From: a virus
Length of the DNA: 42,570 nucleotides
IMG/VR virus record: IMGVR_UViG_3300043567_000641
Location: 1 to 42,570 of that record
Reading direction: 5' to 3' (one strand)
The position numbers and the translations under genes were made by a program. The notes beneath the pieces were generated by a model that was not told the DNA's origin, ran no database searches, and saw only the letters and a list, made by a program, of their open reading frames with translations. Shown in pieces: positions 7,333 to 15,139 of this stretch. Numbering within the stretch: position 1 is the first letter of the stretch; each line of letters starts with the position of its first letter.

Positions 7333-7935
7333 CTATTCGACGTATTCTTCATTTAGTGCTTTTTCAATTATTTCTCGAAGTCTCGCCAGTTCAACTTCTG
7401 GCGGATCACAGTAACCGCTTTCATGCGCGTAGTTTAGTAAGAGTCCGTTAGCAAGACGAGCGATTCTTTTACCGTGCTTGTCAACAATAAACTTTTCAAA
7501 GTTGCCATTGATAGGCGCTTTTTCGCCGTCTGGATTTAAGAAGTTGTAGAGATCGTGGATTTTTCTTCCGTCAGTCTCTCCGTCACGGTCTTCTCGCGAA
7601 GTTACTAGCTCAGTAAACGGATAAGTTACTCCGTATTTTTCTCTGCCAAAGTCTTCAGACGTTTTAGCATCACGAATACCGTCTTCGTAGATACCGTATG
7701 TTACGCCGAATCCGCAATAGTCATTTGTAGGAACTGCTACAACTTGAAATCCACGGTCTTTGTAGTCTTGGTAGAGCTGCTCGATGATTCCAAATTGCGG
7801 AGCATTTCCGCAGTCGCCTGTTGTATTAGCGAATAATGTAACTCTGCCGCGATACTGCGCTAGGAAGTTTTCTTCGCCATCTGCGCTGGCGAGTGGAATG
7901 TCATACACTGACGTATACTTATCGTTGCTGCTCAT
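7333..7935 (-). CDS. Glutathione-peroxidase-like thioredoxin-fold protein
   Basis: A 200-aa protein of the glutathione peroxidase family. NTTGDCGNAPQF places C42 where the peroxidatic Cys/Sec sits, GFQVVAVPTND aligns with the FPCNQF segment, YGVTYPF and GNFEKFIVDKHGKRIARL follow in family order. The family reduces H2O2 or lipid peroxides with thiols from glutathione or thioredoxin. The Trp usual in the WNF motif is Gly here (GNF), and the Cys of PCN is Thr, so activity is uncertain. A strong AGGAGA site precedes the ATG. It is downstream of the oxygenase genes, so a role in redox protection of that system is imaginable but unproven. Confidence 0.72.
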   Translation of the reverse strand: MSSNDKYTSVYDIPLASADGEENFLAQYRGRVTLFANTTGDCGNAPQFGIIEQLYQDYKDRGFQVVAVPTNDYCGFGVTYGIYEDGIRDAKTSEDFGREKYGVTYPFTELVTSREDRDGETDGRKIHDLYNFLNPDGEKAPINGNFEKFIVDKHGKRIARLANGLLLNYAHESGYCDPPEVELARLREIIEKALNEEYVE

Positions 7936-7947
7936 TTTTTTTTTCTC

Positions 7948-8712
7948 CTAAAAGTTCGTTACTTTGTTTTGGTACAAGTATTCTTGCCCGACATCTTTTT
8001 TTAAGTTTAAAAGCCATGTGTGTGGACTTCTTACAGTATCTGGGGTTTCGCTTGGGCTTTGCAATTGGCCAGTGTCGCCATGGCAAAACCATTGTAAATA
8101 TACTACGCGATGACCTGCAGTGACCGGTGTTACTTCGTGCGCGCCTAGATACGTTGACGGGTACATCGCAATATCTCCTGCTTCCAGTCTTACAGATACG
8201 TCCCACATTCTAAAGTAGAGATCTCCACCCTCGTAGTCACTAGACCACGAGAGTCCCGCTGTCACTGTGTTATGCAGTGGCATCTGATTTATCGGCTTGT
8301 AGTTTTCGTCGAGTGGTATTGCAGAATCTGAATGGCACCCAATATTTTGTCCGTCTGAATACGTAGCAATGTGACCTTTAGTTCTCCAAGCGATGGCTTC
8401 TATTACTACTGGAAAGATTCTGCAATACTCAACAATGCATTTATACAGAGCGTCTTCGCACGCTTGTGAAAAGTCAACCAAGTGCTGTGGAGTATCGTCG
8501 ACGACAGTCTCTACAAACCGTCCTGGCGCGATGTCAATCGACTTTCGGTCAAATTCATATCCAGATGAATTGACTACAGTGTCGTCTTTATCGAAAAAGT
8601 GTTGTTCCTTTTTGCTGTTTAAGTACTCCATGTACTCTCTGATCAGCACGTCATCGACGTCTATAGCGTTCTTAAAGAGAACAATTCCATTTCCAAGATT
8701 GCTAATCTGCAT
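7948..8712 (-). CDS. 2OG/Fe(II) oxygenase, prolyl-4-hydroxylase-like (copy 1)
   Basis: A 254-aa 2-oxoglutarate/Fe(II)-dependent dioxygenase. The double-stranded beta-helix carries the metal triad H127-x-D129 (CHSD) and H192 (AHEV), and R202 for 2-oxoglutarate binding. The bridging stretch SDYEGGDLYF matches the other copies. I start at ATG 8712 because GAGGAG sits just upstream, although a TTG at 8724 is in frame. It overlaps the upstream oxygenase by 11 bases. Copies 1-3 are longer and closer to each other (shared GH(I/V)xxY before the HSD) than to copies 4-11. Confidence 0.85.
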   Translation of the reverse strand: MQISNLGNGIVLFKNAIDVDDVLIREYMEYLNSKKEQHFFDKDDTVVNSSGYEFDRKSIDIAPGRFVETVVDDTPQHLVDFSQACEDALYKCIVEYCRIFPVVIEAIAWRTKGHIATYSDGQNIGCHSDSAIPLDENYKPINQMPLHNTVTAGLSWSSDYEGGDLYFRMWDVSVRLEAGDIAMYPSTYLGAHEVTPVTAGHRVVYLQWFCHGDTGQLQSPSETPDTVRSPHTWLLNLKKDVGQEYLYQNKVTNF

Positions 8713-9586
8713 TGTACTCCTCAAATGAAAAACCTGGAATTGACAATGTTATACCACTATTCTTTACTAGACGGACGAAGTCATTTCTAAGCGTTGGCAT
8801 GTACACGTTTGTTGCAGTTTTAGCCACGTCAGGGTCTTTGTTCGGATCAGTGACGCTTTCATTGACGGCAGTGTTTGGCGTGCCATGAGAGTACCAACCT
8901 AGATATGAGTAGCGCACTCCAGAACTGACTGGCTTAACCTCGTGTGTCGCCATGTAGTTTGATGGGAACATCAAGACATCTCCACGCTTAGGTTGAATTT
9001 CGATGTCTAAATAGTTGAAGTAGTGGTGTCCACCGCAAAAAGAAGTACTAGTGACTTGGTCGTCTGTGTCTACACAGTCGTTTAGATACATAAGCACGGT
9101 CGTTGTATTGCGCGTGGCTAGTTGATCGCCAGGCTCTGGTAAGCCATAGACATAGTCAGCACTTGTATCAGAATGCGCGCCAAGATACACACCACGCTTA
9201 TATGAAACAACGTGTCCTTTGACTTTCCACCAAATGTTTTTATAGGCCATTGGAAATAAAGTTAAGTACTTTAAGAGGTACTTATCTCGAGAGTCTTCAA
9301 GAAAATCTAAAAAGTCTTTGAACTCACCATCATTTGTTGTGTGTATTTGCGACGCGCGACGTGGCATTTGCTCAACAGTGTCAAGGTCAAAGTAGTATCC
9401 GCTTCTATTTAGAAAAGATTCTTTTCCAGTCTCTGGATTAATAGCTTTCGTGTACATGTGAGACTGCTCTGCTTGGAGTTCACGCTCAATCCAGTTGATT
9501 GCAATCTCGCAGTCCCAATCGAGCGCGCCTCTAAAGATGACGACACCGCCACCTAAGTGCTCTGGAGCTGCGTCATTGAACTTCAC
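8702..9586 (-). CDS. 2OG/Fe(II) oxygenase, prolyl-4-hydroxylase-like (copy 2)
   Basis: A 294-aa dioxygenase with H138-x-D140 (AHSD), H215 (THEV) and R225 (GVRYSYLGW). It opens with EHLGGGVVIFRGA, nearly shared with copy 3, and has an insertion of about 20 residues between MYLNDCVD and the GGHHYFNY strand in place of the shorter DDYEGG turn. The C-terminal 60 residues after the fold have no counterpart in copies 4-11. The start overlaps copy 3 by four bases (ATGA). Substrate unknown; the nearby fibre proteins are candidates. Confidence 0.85.
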   Translation of the reverse strand: MKFNDAAPEHLGGGVVIFRGALDWDCEIAINWIERELQAEQSHMYTKAINPETGKESFLNRSGYYFDLDTVEQMPRRASQIHTTNDGEFKDFLDFLEDSRDKYLLKYLTLFPMAYKNIWWKVKGHVVSYKRGVYLGAHSDTSADYVYGLPEPGDQLATRNTTTVLMYLNDCVDTDDQVTSTSFCGGHHYFNYLDIEIQPKRGDVLMFPSNYMATHEVKPVSSGVRYSYLGWYSHGTPNTAVNESVTDPNKDPDVAKTATNVYMPTLRNDFVRLVKNSGITLSIPGFSFEEYNAD

Positions 9587-10440
9587 TTTACGTGATCCTT
9601 TTGTCTATTTGACACTGCAAGCAAGTGCGACGGTCTAGTGCTAGCGTCTGGGTATTTTTCAACAATGTATTGCTCGTAGTCTTCAATAATTGTCTTCATC
9701 CAATACTGACCGCCAATGGCAGAAGAACTTTTTTCATGCTGGGGATTGACACCGCGCTTTTCGTCTTCTGATCCCTGGGCAAACCAACCAAGATACGAGT
9801 AACGTGTCCCGCGTGTTACTTCTAGGATTTCATGAGCGCCAATGTAGTTTGCTGGCATCATGCAGATATCCCCTGTGCGTGGCTTGATGTCGACATCAAA
9901 GTATGGAACTGTCATATGACCACCAGAAAAAGAGTACGGAGTTTCTTCTTCGCCTTCGTCGACACAGTCATTAAAGTAGATAAGTGCGCTTAGCACATTC
10001 CGTGTTGCATGTTCTGTCGGCGGAACAGCACCATAGCGGTAGTTGACATCGTTATCTGAGTGAAACCCAAGGGCACCGCCTTTATCGTAGGCCAAGATGT
10101 GACCTTCGCTTCTCCACCATAGCGACTGAAGAATGGCTGGAAACATCTCGATGTACCGCAGCAGCGCTACGTACAGAGCTTTTTCACATTCGGCGAAGAA
10201 TGGATGGTCCAAGTTCATCATTCTTACTGGTGCTTTACTCGTCTTTTCAAGATCGTAAATAAATCCGCCTTGATTGACTGCGTGAAGTGGCTTACCGTTT
10301 TCATCACGCACTATGGTGAACATCTGGCTTCGAGCTTCTTCTTTAAGCTCCTCTAGGTGTGGAATGACTACGTGTTGCGGCACTTCGATTGCATTTCTAA
10401 ATACAACAGTTCCGCCGCCTAAATGTTCAGCGCTACTCAT
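9583..10440 (-). CDS. 2OG/Fe(II) oxygenase, prolyl-4-hydroxylase-like (copy 3)
   Basis: A 285-aa dioxygenase starting MSSAEHLGGGTVVFRNA. Iron ligands are H127-x-D129 (FHSD) and H203 (AHEI), and the 2OG-binding residue is R213 (GTRYSYLGW). ATG 10440 is chosen because the protein then begins level with copy 2. An upstream in-frame ATG at 10497 would add 19 unconserved residues and abut the plus-strand AspH-like gene in a shared CATATG. The tail GQYWMKTIIEDYEQYI parallels that of copy 2. This is the first gene after the strand switch, so its promoter must lie inside the AspH-like gene or in 10441-10497. Confidence 0.84.
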   Translation of the reverse strand: MSSAEHLGGGTVVFRNAIEVPQHVVIPHLEELKEEARSQMFTIVRDENGKPLHAVNQGGFIYDLEKTSKAPVRMMNLDHPFFAECEKALYVALLRYIEMFPAILQSLWWRSEGHILAYDKGGALGFHSDNDVNYRYGAVPPTEHATRNVLSALIYFNDCVDEGEEETPYSFSGGHMTVPYFDVDIKPRTGDICMMPANYIGAHEILEVTRGTRYSYLGWFAQGSEDEKRGVNPQHEKSSSAIGGQYWMKTIIEDYEQYIVEKYPDASTRPSHLLAVSNRQKDHVK

Positions 10441-10497
10441 ATGTCCAATAGTATCACTAGTCGCGCCTAAAAATGTGAAGCTAGATAAGATACTCAT

Positions 10498-11166
10498 ATG
10501 AAAGAACCAGCCTTTTGGGAAGACGTAATTGCCGATCTGCCAGTGTGCGTCGCTTTTAGAGAAAACTGGAGAAAGATTCTTGAAGAAGCTCGTGAGTATC
10601 TTGCAATTAGTCCTGACTTTTTGATTTCGTACCCGGCTATAGAAGTAGACGATCTTGAAAAGCCAGGAGAAAAAACAAAAGTATATTCTGGAAATTCATG
10701 GAAAGTTGCTACTGCAGGAATAAAAACTGACGATGCTATGACTTCTCTTGGCGGTCCGTTCATTGCAAAATATGTCAAGAAGACCGTTGGGATAGAGCTG
10801 AGTGACGTTGTCTCGTCTGTAGCTTCTGTGCTTCCAACGATTCATAAAATCGCAAAACCGCTTGAAGACGCTGGGCACATGTTTAATGGAGTGTTTAGCG
10901 TGGTCAGCCCAGGCACAGCGATCGCTCCGCACAGAGGCGACAGCAATTTAATGAGAGTTCATCTTGGTTTGGTGTGTGATCCTTTATGCGAAATAACTGT
11001 AGGGCCAGACAAGCGGACTTGGAAAGAAGGAGAACTTCTAGCCTTTAAAGACGGAGGAGCTTATCCGCACAGTGTCACGCACAACGGAACGCATGACAGG
11101 CTTATACTTATATTTGATCTAACACTCGACTATTTGCGGTCAGTGATAGATCACCCTATGCTGTAG
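10498..11166 (+). CDS. Aspartyl/asparaginyl beta-hydroxylase-like oxygenase
   Basis: A 222-aa protein with the Asp/Asn beta-hydroxylase (AspH/LpxO-type) fold. FSVVSPGTAIAPHRGDSNLMRVHLGL contains H145, with G in place of the second acidic ligand as is usual for this family. Next come TWKEGELLAFKDGGAYPHSV with H191 and the Arg of DRLILIFDL (R201). AspH enzymes hydroxylate Asp or Asn in proteins, LpxO a lipid acyl chain. It is the only plus-strand gene in the oxygenase block. Both flanking genes converge or diverge with minimal spacing: the ATG abuts a minus-strand ATG, and the 3' end overlaps the next gene by 11 bases. Confidence 0.82.
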   Translation: MKEPAFWEDVIADLPVCVAFRENWRKILEEAREYLAISPDFLISYPAIEVDDLEKPGEKTKVYSGNSWKVATAGIKTDDAMTSLGGPFIAKYVKKTVGIELSDVVSSVASVLPTIHKIAKPLEDAGHMFNGVFSVVSPGTAIAPHRGDSNLMRVHLGLVCDPLCEITVGPDKRTWKEGELLAFKDGGAYPHSVTHNGTHDRLILIFDLTLDYLRSVIDHPML

Positions 11167-11899
11167 CCGCGTTTTTAATAAAGACAGTGTATCCGTAAAA
11201 CTCTGAAACATGGAATGTATGTCCATCGAGAGTTTTTAGAACCTCGTGCAGTCCCGTGTGCGGGTGAGAATGATACGAGTTTCTGTAGATACGTGTAGAG
11301 TCATTAGTAGACGCGATATGGAGAATTCCGCCAGGAGCCAGTGAATCCACATATTTTTTAAGAAGATCCGGCTCTCCTAAAACATCCCACACCATCAAGA
11401 TAATCATGTCGAATTTTTCAGATTCTTCGATGCCGTTCTGTAGATCTTCGTAGTCAATGACGTCATAGTCGTCAATAGTGTACTGATCATGTACACCGTA
11501 CATGTGCTGTTCAAAGGCATCTAAGAATGTATTGTTCATAAACGTGAGATGAGGCACAGCGGCCGGCTCGTTGTTTATCCACGAGTACAGGCCTGCTGGA
11601 GTTCCAGGGACAGAGCTCAGTATTCTCTTTGGATTTTTTGCAAGCAAGAAAGACTCTACAGATGCGCTAACACGCTTGAGCAAAGAAAACCACTCGTTTT
11701 CTGCGTCCTTGAAAAGATCATATAGAAAAATCTCTCCATTGCCTCCACCGCCGACAGCGACAATTCTTTTGTCAACGCTATAAGCGGCTCTTTCATTTAA
11801 GATAGCTGTCGCGGCTTCACTTTGCGTCTGGCTAAAGTCATCTCCAAATGTTCCATTGTCCAGCATTGTAGAAGACAGAAACTCCGACACCAAAGACAT
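11156..11899 (-). CDS. SAM-methyltransferase-like protein
   Basis: A 247-aa protein with a probable class I methyltransferase fold. The second half has the signature order: an acidic strand-loop (DYDVIDYEDL), a hydrophobic strand with acid (KFDMIILMVWDVLGE), and LAPGGILHIAST, typical of motif III. A SAM-binding loop is less clear; VAVGGGGNGE and ILSSVPGTPAGLYSW are both candidates. ATG 11899 is preferred because it lies 13 bases after the upstream stop; an upstream ATG at 11980 would overlap that gene by 68 bases. The C-terminus is antisense to the AspH-like gene end. The acceptor is unknown. Confidence 0.5.
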   Translation of the reverse strand: MSLVSEFLSSTMLDNGTFGDDFSQTQSEAATAILNERAAYSVDKRIVAVGGGGNGEIFLYDLFKDAENEWFSLLKRVSASVESFLLAKNPKRILSSVPGTPAGLYSWINNEPAAVPHLTFMNNTFLDAFEQHMYGVHDQYTIDDYDVIDYEDLQNGIEESEKFDMIILMVWDVLGEPDLLKKYVDSLAPGGILHIASTNDSTRIYRNSYHSHPHTGLHEVLKTLDGHTFHVSEFYGYTVFIKNAATA

Positions 11900-11912
11900 T
11901 CTTAAAATTGTA

Positions 11913-12221
11913 TTATCCACGAGCAATAACTCCTTTAATGACTTGGCGATGCCACCAGTATCTGCGAGCTGAAGTGACAAGATGATAGTTTTCAGTTCTT
12001 AAAAAGTCGATTGCAGAATGAGAACGAGATACTCCTGACGGAGAAGAGTAGTGGAAGTTGTTTCTTAAGCCGGTAACTATGTCGTCTATTGTAATTAGAT
12101 CTAAGTTGTCTTCTGTAATTCCCGCTAAGATACAAATAACAGTAAGCTTATAGTCTACTCTTTCTAGGTCATTTTGCGGATTGTAAAGAGCCGCTCCCGT
12201 TTGAGATCTAGTTCTCTTCAT
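11913..12221 (-). CDS. Hypothetical protein
   Basis: A 102-aa product, basic at both ends, with an acidic middle (GITEDNLDLITIDDIVTGLRNNFHY). The RSHSAIDFLRTENYHLVTSARRYWWHR segment looks like a helix-turn-helix-type surface, but no family is recognised. It overlaps the 12208-12504 gene by 14 bases, with a start codon well placed for coupling. It is a member of the five-gene minus-strand run from 12980 to 11156. Confidence 0.58.
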   Translation of the reverse strand: MKRTRSQTGAALYNPQNDLERVDYKLTVICILAGITEDNLDLITIDDIVTGLRNNFHYSSPSGVSRSHSAIDFLRTENYHLVTSARRYWWHRQVIKGVIARG

Positions 12222-12504
12222 AGATTTTATCCTCTGGCATGTCTATTTCTGGGGTAACAGTCCACGGCTCAGAAGGATCTCCACTCTGCAGTAGCTCGCA
12301 AAAAAACGCAGCGCCGTCTGCAAGCTGAAAAGAAAACTGGTTCGGAACCCAGTGTATAACCTGATCGTTTCTTGACGGGTTGTGGATTGGCTCACTAATG
12401 TGAGGGTAGGCAGGATCTTCGTCCGGGCATATTTTATATTTTCCAGTTGAAATTGCAGATTCAATAATTGGCAACTTTAGTGGAATCTTCGGCTTTATAT
12501 CCAC
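12208..12504 (-). CDS. Hypothetical protein
   Basis: A 98-aa proline-rich, acidic protein (MDIKPKIPLKLPIIES to EIDMPEDKIYEEN). The middle NQFSFQLADGAAFFCELLQSG could be a beta hairpin. No motif is recognised and there is no signal peptide. It starts four bases after the upstream stop and overlaps the downstream gene by 14 bases, consistent with one operon. Function unknown. Confidence 0.55.
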   Translation of the reverse strand: MDIKPKIPLKLPIIESAISTGKYKICPDEDPAYPHISEPIHNPSRNDQVIHWVPNQFSFQLADGAAFFCELLQSGDPSEPWTVTPEIDMPEDKIYEEN

Positions 12505-12507
12505 GGT

Positions 12508-12738
12508 TTACACCGCACTTACACGCGAGTGTGCAATCACTTGAAGTCGTAGGCATTCATACGCGTTCCAGATGTCAGAACTGTTGTCTTCTGGTACCGG
12601 ATTCTCCCATTCGGCGTCGAGTTCGTCGACGTCTACGCCTAAGAGAGTCGCAATACTGTAAATTGAGTACTCTAGGTACTCAATCGCGCTTGCATTTGCT
12701 TTCGCTTTTAATTCGTCTGAAAGTGTTGTAAATGTCAC
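12508..12738 (-). CDS. Hypothetical small acidic protein
   Basis: A 76-aa helical protein (TLSDELKAKANASAIEYLEYSIYSIATLLG) with an acidic loop (VDVDELDAEWENPVPEDNS) and a C-terminal helix. Together with the 81-aa protein encoded upstream it looks like a pair of short all-helical, possibly interacting proteins. The start overlaps the upstream stop by four bases (ATGA). Family unknown. Confidence 0.55.
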   Translation of the reverse strand: MTFTTLSDELKAKANASAIEYLEYSIYSIATLLGVDVDELDAEWENPVPEDNSSDIWNAYECLRLQVIAHSRVSAV

Positions 12739-12980
12739 AGCGATTCCATTTTGGTCTTAATTTTAGCAATAGCATCAAGAGTAATCACAATCTCTAAATC
12801 ACCTTGACGAGTAACGCCAGGGGTATGCCCGTCGCGAGGCTCAAACGTGGTCTCGTCAAACGTGTCTGGGTCAAAGCCTTCCATAACCAGTAAGTTAATG
12901 AGGCGACGCTCTGAATTCTGAAGACTACGAGCGTACAATGCTCGCTGCTCTCCTTCTGTCATTTTAGTTGTAAAGTCCAT
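12735..12980 (-). CDS. Hypothetical small protein, first gene of a minus-strand operon
   Basis: An 81-aa protein with an N-terminal helix (EGEQRALYARSLQNSERRLINLLVMEG), a loop and a beta-alpha end (LEIVITLDAIAKIKTKMES). It has a good ribosome-binding site (GAGGAAAT) before ATG 12980. In the 79-base gap upstream, a TATAAT box on the minus strand (13039-13034) and an inverted repeat suggest that transcription of 12980-11156 can start here. Function unknown. Confidence 0.58.
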   Translation of the reverse strand: MDFTTKMTEGEQRALYARSLQNSERRLINLLVMEGFDPDTFDETTFEPRDGHTPGVTRQGDLEIVITLDAIAKIKTKMESL

Positions 12981-13033
12981 ATTTCCTCTGTGTTTTCTAT
13001 TGCTGCTAGAGAGACCGGTAGGTGTTATCTACA

Positions 13034-13065
13034 ATTATACGCCGTATAAGCGCCATGTCTTATAC
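13034..13065 (-). promoter_or_regulatory. Candidate promoter -10 box with adjoining inverted repeat
   Basis: On the minus strand a perfect -10 TATAAT lies at 13039-13034. Immediately upstream, GTATAAG (13044-13050) and CTTATAC (13059-13065) form a perfect 7-base inverted repeat with an 8-base spacer, straddling where a -35 box should be. No good -35 hexamer is present, which fits an activator- or repressor-controlled promoter. It would drive the 12980-11156 genes and overlaps the stop of the upstream gene. Confidence 0.4.
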
Positions 13066-13761
13066 CTCTGGGGCATTTAGCTTTACTGGCCCGGCGTATT
13101 GAGGGCCAATTCGTACGCCATCTGCGTCTAAACCTGTCTTGATCCCTTTAGTCCATGTCCATGGATTTTCAACATTATTCTTCATTTTGACATCGCTGTA
13201 CTTCATGCGAGACTTAATCAGTTCTGAGTTGTCCCATAGATTCGACACTTCAAATTCAACGGACGGCATAGTGTCTTCTTTGTAGATCGAAAAGAAGCAA
13301 AATGGTGACCCTGCTGGGAAAGTAACTGGTTCGCCTACTTTAGTGATCTTCCAGTTCATTTGTACTTCGTCTGGCCACCAAGAACTTGGAATAGCCGCGG
13401 CAAGTGGGACAGCGCCATCGATAAAGTAGTTAGGAGACCCGGTGAGCCATGTTGCGTAGCCTTCTTCAGTATTAACTGTCCATCCCATCCCGATTGAAAT
13501 AATTCCAATAATGGATGGAAATGCTACTTGACGTCCGTTTTGTTCTCCTCCGCTAATTACAGTAACGGGGTTATTTCCGCCGTCCCACTGGACAACTAGA
13601 TCTTCTTCAAGAATAAGTTCCCACCCCATAACATTAGCAACAGTCATCGGCAGGCACTGATACGCGTGCTTGTTGTGCGTATCGTCCATCCAATCGCGCT
13701 TAATGCGAGACTGCTCAATACGTGGAGCAGTCTGATGGTTTCTCGTAAGGCGCACTTTCAT
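13060..13761 (-). CDS. DUF6065-like protein
   Basis: A 233-aa protein that looks like the DUF6065 family: a conserved N-terminal CLPMTVANVMGWELI block, GIISIGMGW, TWLTGSPNYFIDGAVPL, and WWPDEVQMNWKITK followed by FPAGSPFCFFSIYK. Tryptophan is unusually frequent. The function of the family is not established; assignment is from memory of the motif order. It starts one base before the oxygenase stop upstream (shared base 13761) and so is coupled to it, at the downstream end of the copies 4-11 run. This hints at a role with the oxygenases, perhaps as substrate or partner. Confidence 0.6.
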   Translation of the reverse strand: MKVRLTRNHQTAPRIEQSRIKRDWMDDTHNKHAYQCLPMTVANVMGWELILEEDLVVQWDGGNNPVTVISGGEQNGRQVAFPSIIGIISIGMGWTVNTEEGYATWLTGSPNYFIDGAVPLAAAIPSSWWPDEVQMNWKITKVGEPVTFPAGSPFCFFSIYKEDTMPSVEFEVSNLWDNSELIKSRMKYSDVKMKNNVENPWTWTKGIKTGLDADGVRIGPQYAGPVKLNAPEV

Positions 13762-14477
13762 CAGGCTAAGAACCTTCCGTCAACGCTTTGCTGACTACCG
13801 TGCACTGGAAGTCCAGCACCTTCTGTTGCTTTAGTGCCATCAATGTTTTCTCCATAGCCTTGCTTGTGTGTTCTATCATTGTAGTCAAACATAGTCACAG
13901 CTGCGTACTTGACCCCGCTTGTCACTGCCTTTGACGCGTGGGCGTAGATGTATGTAGAAGGGAAAAATATTATGTCCCCGTATGACGGCTTAAATGCCAC
14001 ATCAATAAACGGAAACCACAATTCACCTCCTTCATAGTCATCGTTCAGATACATTACAGATGACACAGTGCAGTTATATGAAAACCCGTGGTCAGTGTGT
14101 AGACCAAAGTGCTGCCCTGTCCCGTACCGCACGTAGTTTATTGCTTCCATAAAATCCATACGAATGTTGTATCGAGACTCATAGTCGCGGAGGCACTCTG
14201 TTAAGCGTGCCACCGTGTCGTTATAGATATTCTTCATTTCAGAAAACTGTGGAGGAAGGTGCTGAATGTGGGTAGGACCCATTTTGCAGTCGACACAGTC
14301 GCGGTACTCCGGCATTTTCTGCGCATCACCAACAAGAGCATCCATCCACATGAACGGTGCCATTGTGCTGGTTCCAATGGTCTCTTCAAGACGCTCGATT
14401 AGACGTAATTCTTTTGGTAGTGCATTTCTATAGACAATAAGACCAAATTTAGGATCACCGATATATTCGTGTTGCAT
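13761..14477 (-). CDS. 2OG/Fe(II) oxygenase, prolyl-4-hydroxylase-like (copy 4)
   Basis: A 238-aa dioxygenase with H127-x-D129 (LHTD), H180 (AHAS) and the shared YLNDDYEGGELWFP block. The residue that normally binds the 2OG carboxylate, ten after the distal His, is Lys (K190, SGVKYAAV) instead of Arg. Lys at this place occurs in some 2OG enzymes, so activity may be kept, but it is unique among the copies here. The N-terminal domain with three Cys (C61, C64, C94) also differs. Its stop and start abut neighbours with one-base overlaps. Confidence 0.85.
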   Translation of the reverse strand: MQHEYIGDPKFGLIVYRNALPKELRLIERLEETIGTSTMAPFMWMDALVGDAQKMPEYRDCVDCKMGPTHIQHLPPQFSEMKNIYNDTVARLTECLRDYESRYNIRMDFMEAINYVRYGTGQHFGLHTDHGFSYNCTVSSVMYLNDDYEGGELWFPFIDVAFKPSYGDIIFFPSTYIYAHASKAVTSGVKYAAVTMFDYNDRTHKQGYGENIDGTKATEGAGLPVHGSQQSVDGRFLA

Positions 14478-15139
14478 TATTTGTTTTCTCCGTTTGCGGC
14501 TTCAGCAAGCTTAAATACTTGCAGAAATACGTCAATTATTGTTGCGTCCGACAAGAATAAAGAATACGTGTATCTATTGCCACTAGTAATTTCTGCGACT
14601 TCGTGTGGGTATAGACTTGTTGCTGGAAAAAGTACAAGTGTCCCTGGCGTAGGTTTCGTCTTGTAGTTTTGCTTTGGAAACCACAATTCACCGCCCTCGT
14701 AGTCGTCGTTCAAATAGACAACAGACGAGTAAAGAATCACAGGAGGAGGCGCGGCGATACCGCTTCCTAAAAATTGGCTGACGTCTACAGAGCCATCTCG
14801 CGGTGTTGCTGTAGAGTCAGCGTGCCTTTCAAGTAGATCGCCGATCTCCCAGCGATTAAACCTGCCAGTGTCGTCGTAGCGCTGGATATTCGCTCCGAAT
14901 TCGTAGCTAGCTAGGCTTTCTATCTCAGTAATTATGCTCTCTAGCTCAATAAAGTCTGCAATGTTGTCAGGATTCGCATATGACGAGGGGGCACCAGGAT
15001 GCCAGTCGTCTTCTCTAAGTACCGTGCGAATCCTATTTACTTCACTGGGCGTAAGAAAGTCTTTTACAACAATGATGTTTCTATCAGAACCACCACGTTT
15101 CATATTTTCAATAGTAGTCAGTTGCTTTTTCTTGTCCAT
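14477..15139 (-). CDS. 2OG/Fe(II) oxygenase, prolyl-4-hydroxylase-like (copy 5)
   Basis: A 220-aa dioxygenase opening after a short basic leader with NIIVVKDFLTPSEVNRIR, the entry strand typical of P4H-like proteins. Metal ligands are H106-x-D108 (RHAD) and H179 (PHEV), with R189 (GNRYTY) for 2OG. YLNDDYEGGELWFP is identical to copy 4. ATG 15139 has a GAAAG-type ribosome-binding site and overlaps copy 6 by 32 bases. A second Met at residue 13 (15103) would remove the overlap and is possible. Confidence 0.86.
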   Translation of the reverse strand: MDKKKQLTTIENMKRGGSDRNIIVVKDFLTPSEVNRIRTVLREDDWHPGAPSSYANPDNIADFIELESIITEIESLASYEFGANIQRYDDTGRFNRWEIGDLLERHADSTATPRDGSVDVSQFLGSGIAAPPPVILYSSVVYLNDDYEGGELWFPKQNYKTKPTPGTLVLFPATSLYPHEVAEITSGNRYTYSLFLSDATIIDVFLQVFKLAEAANGENK

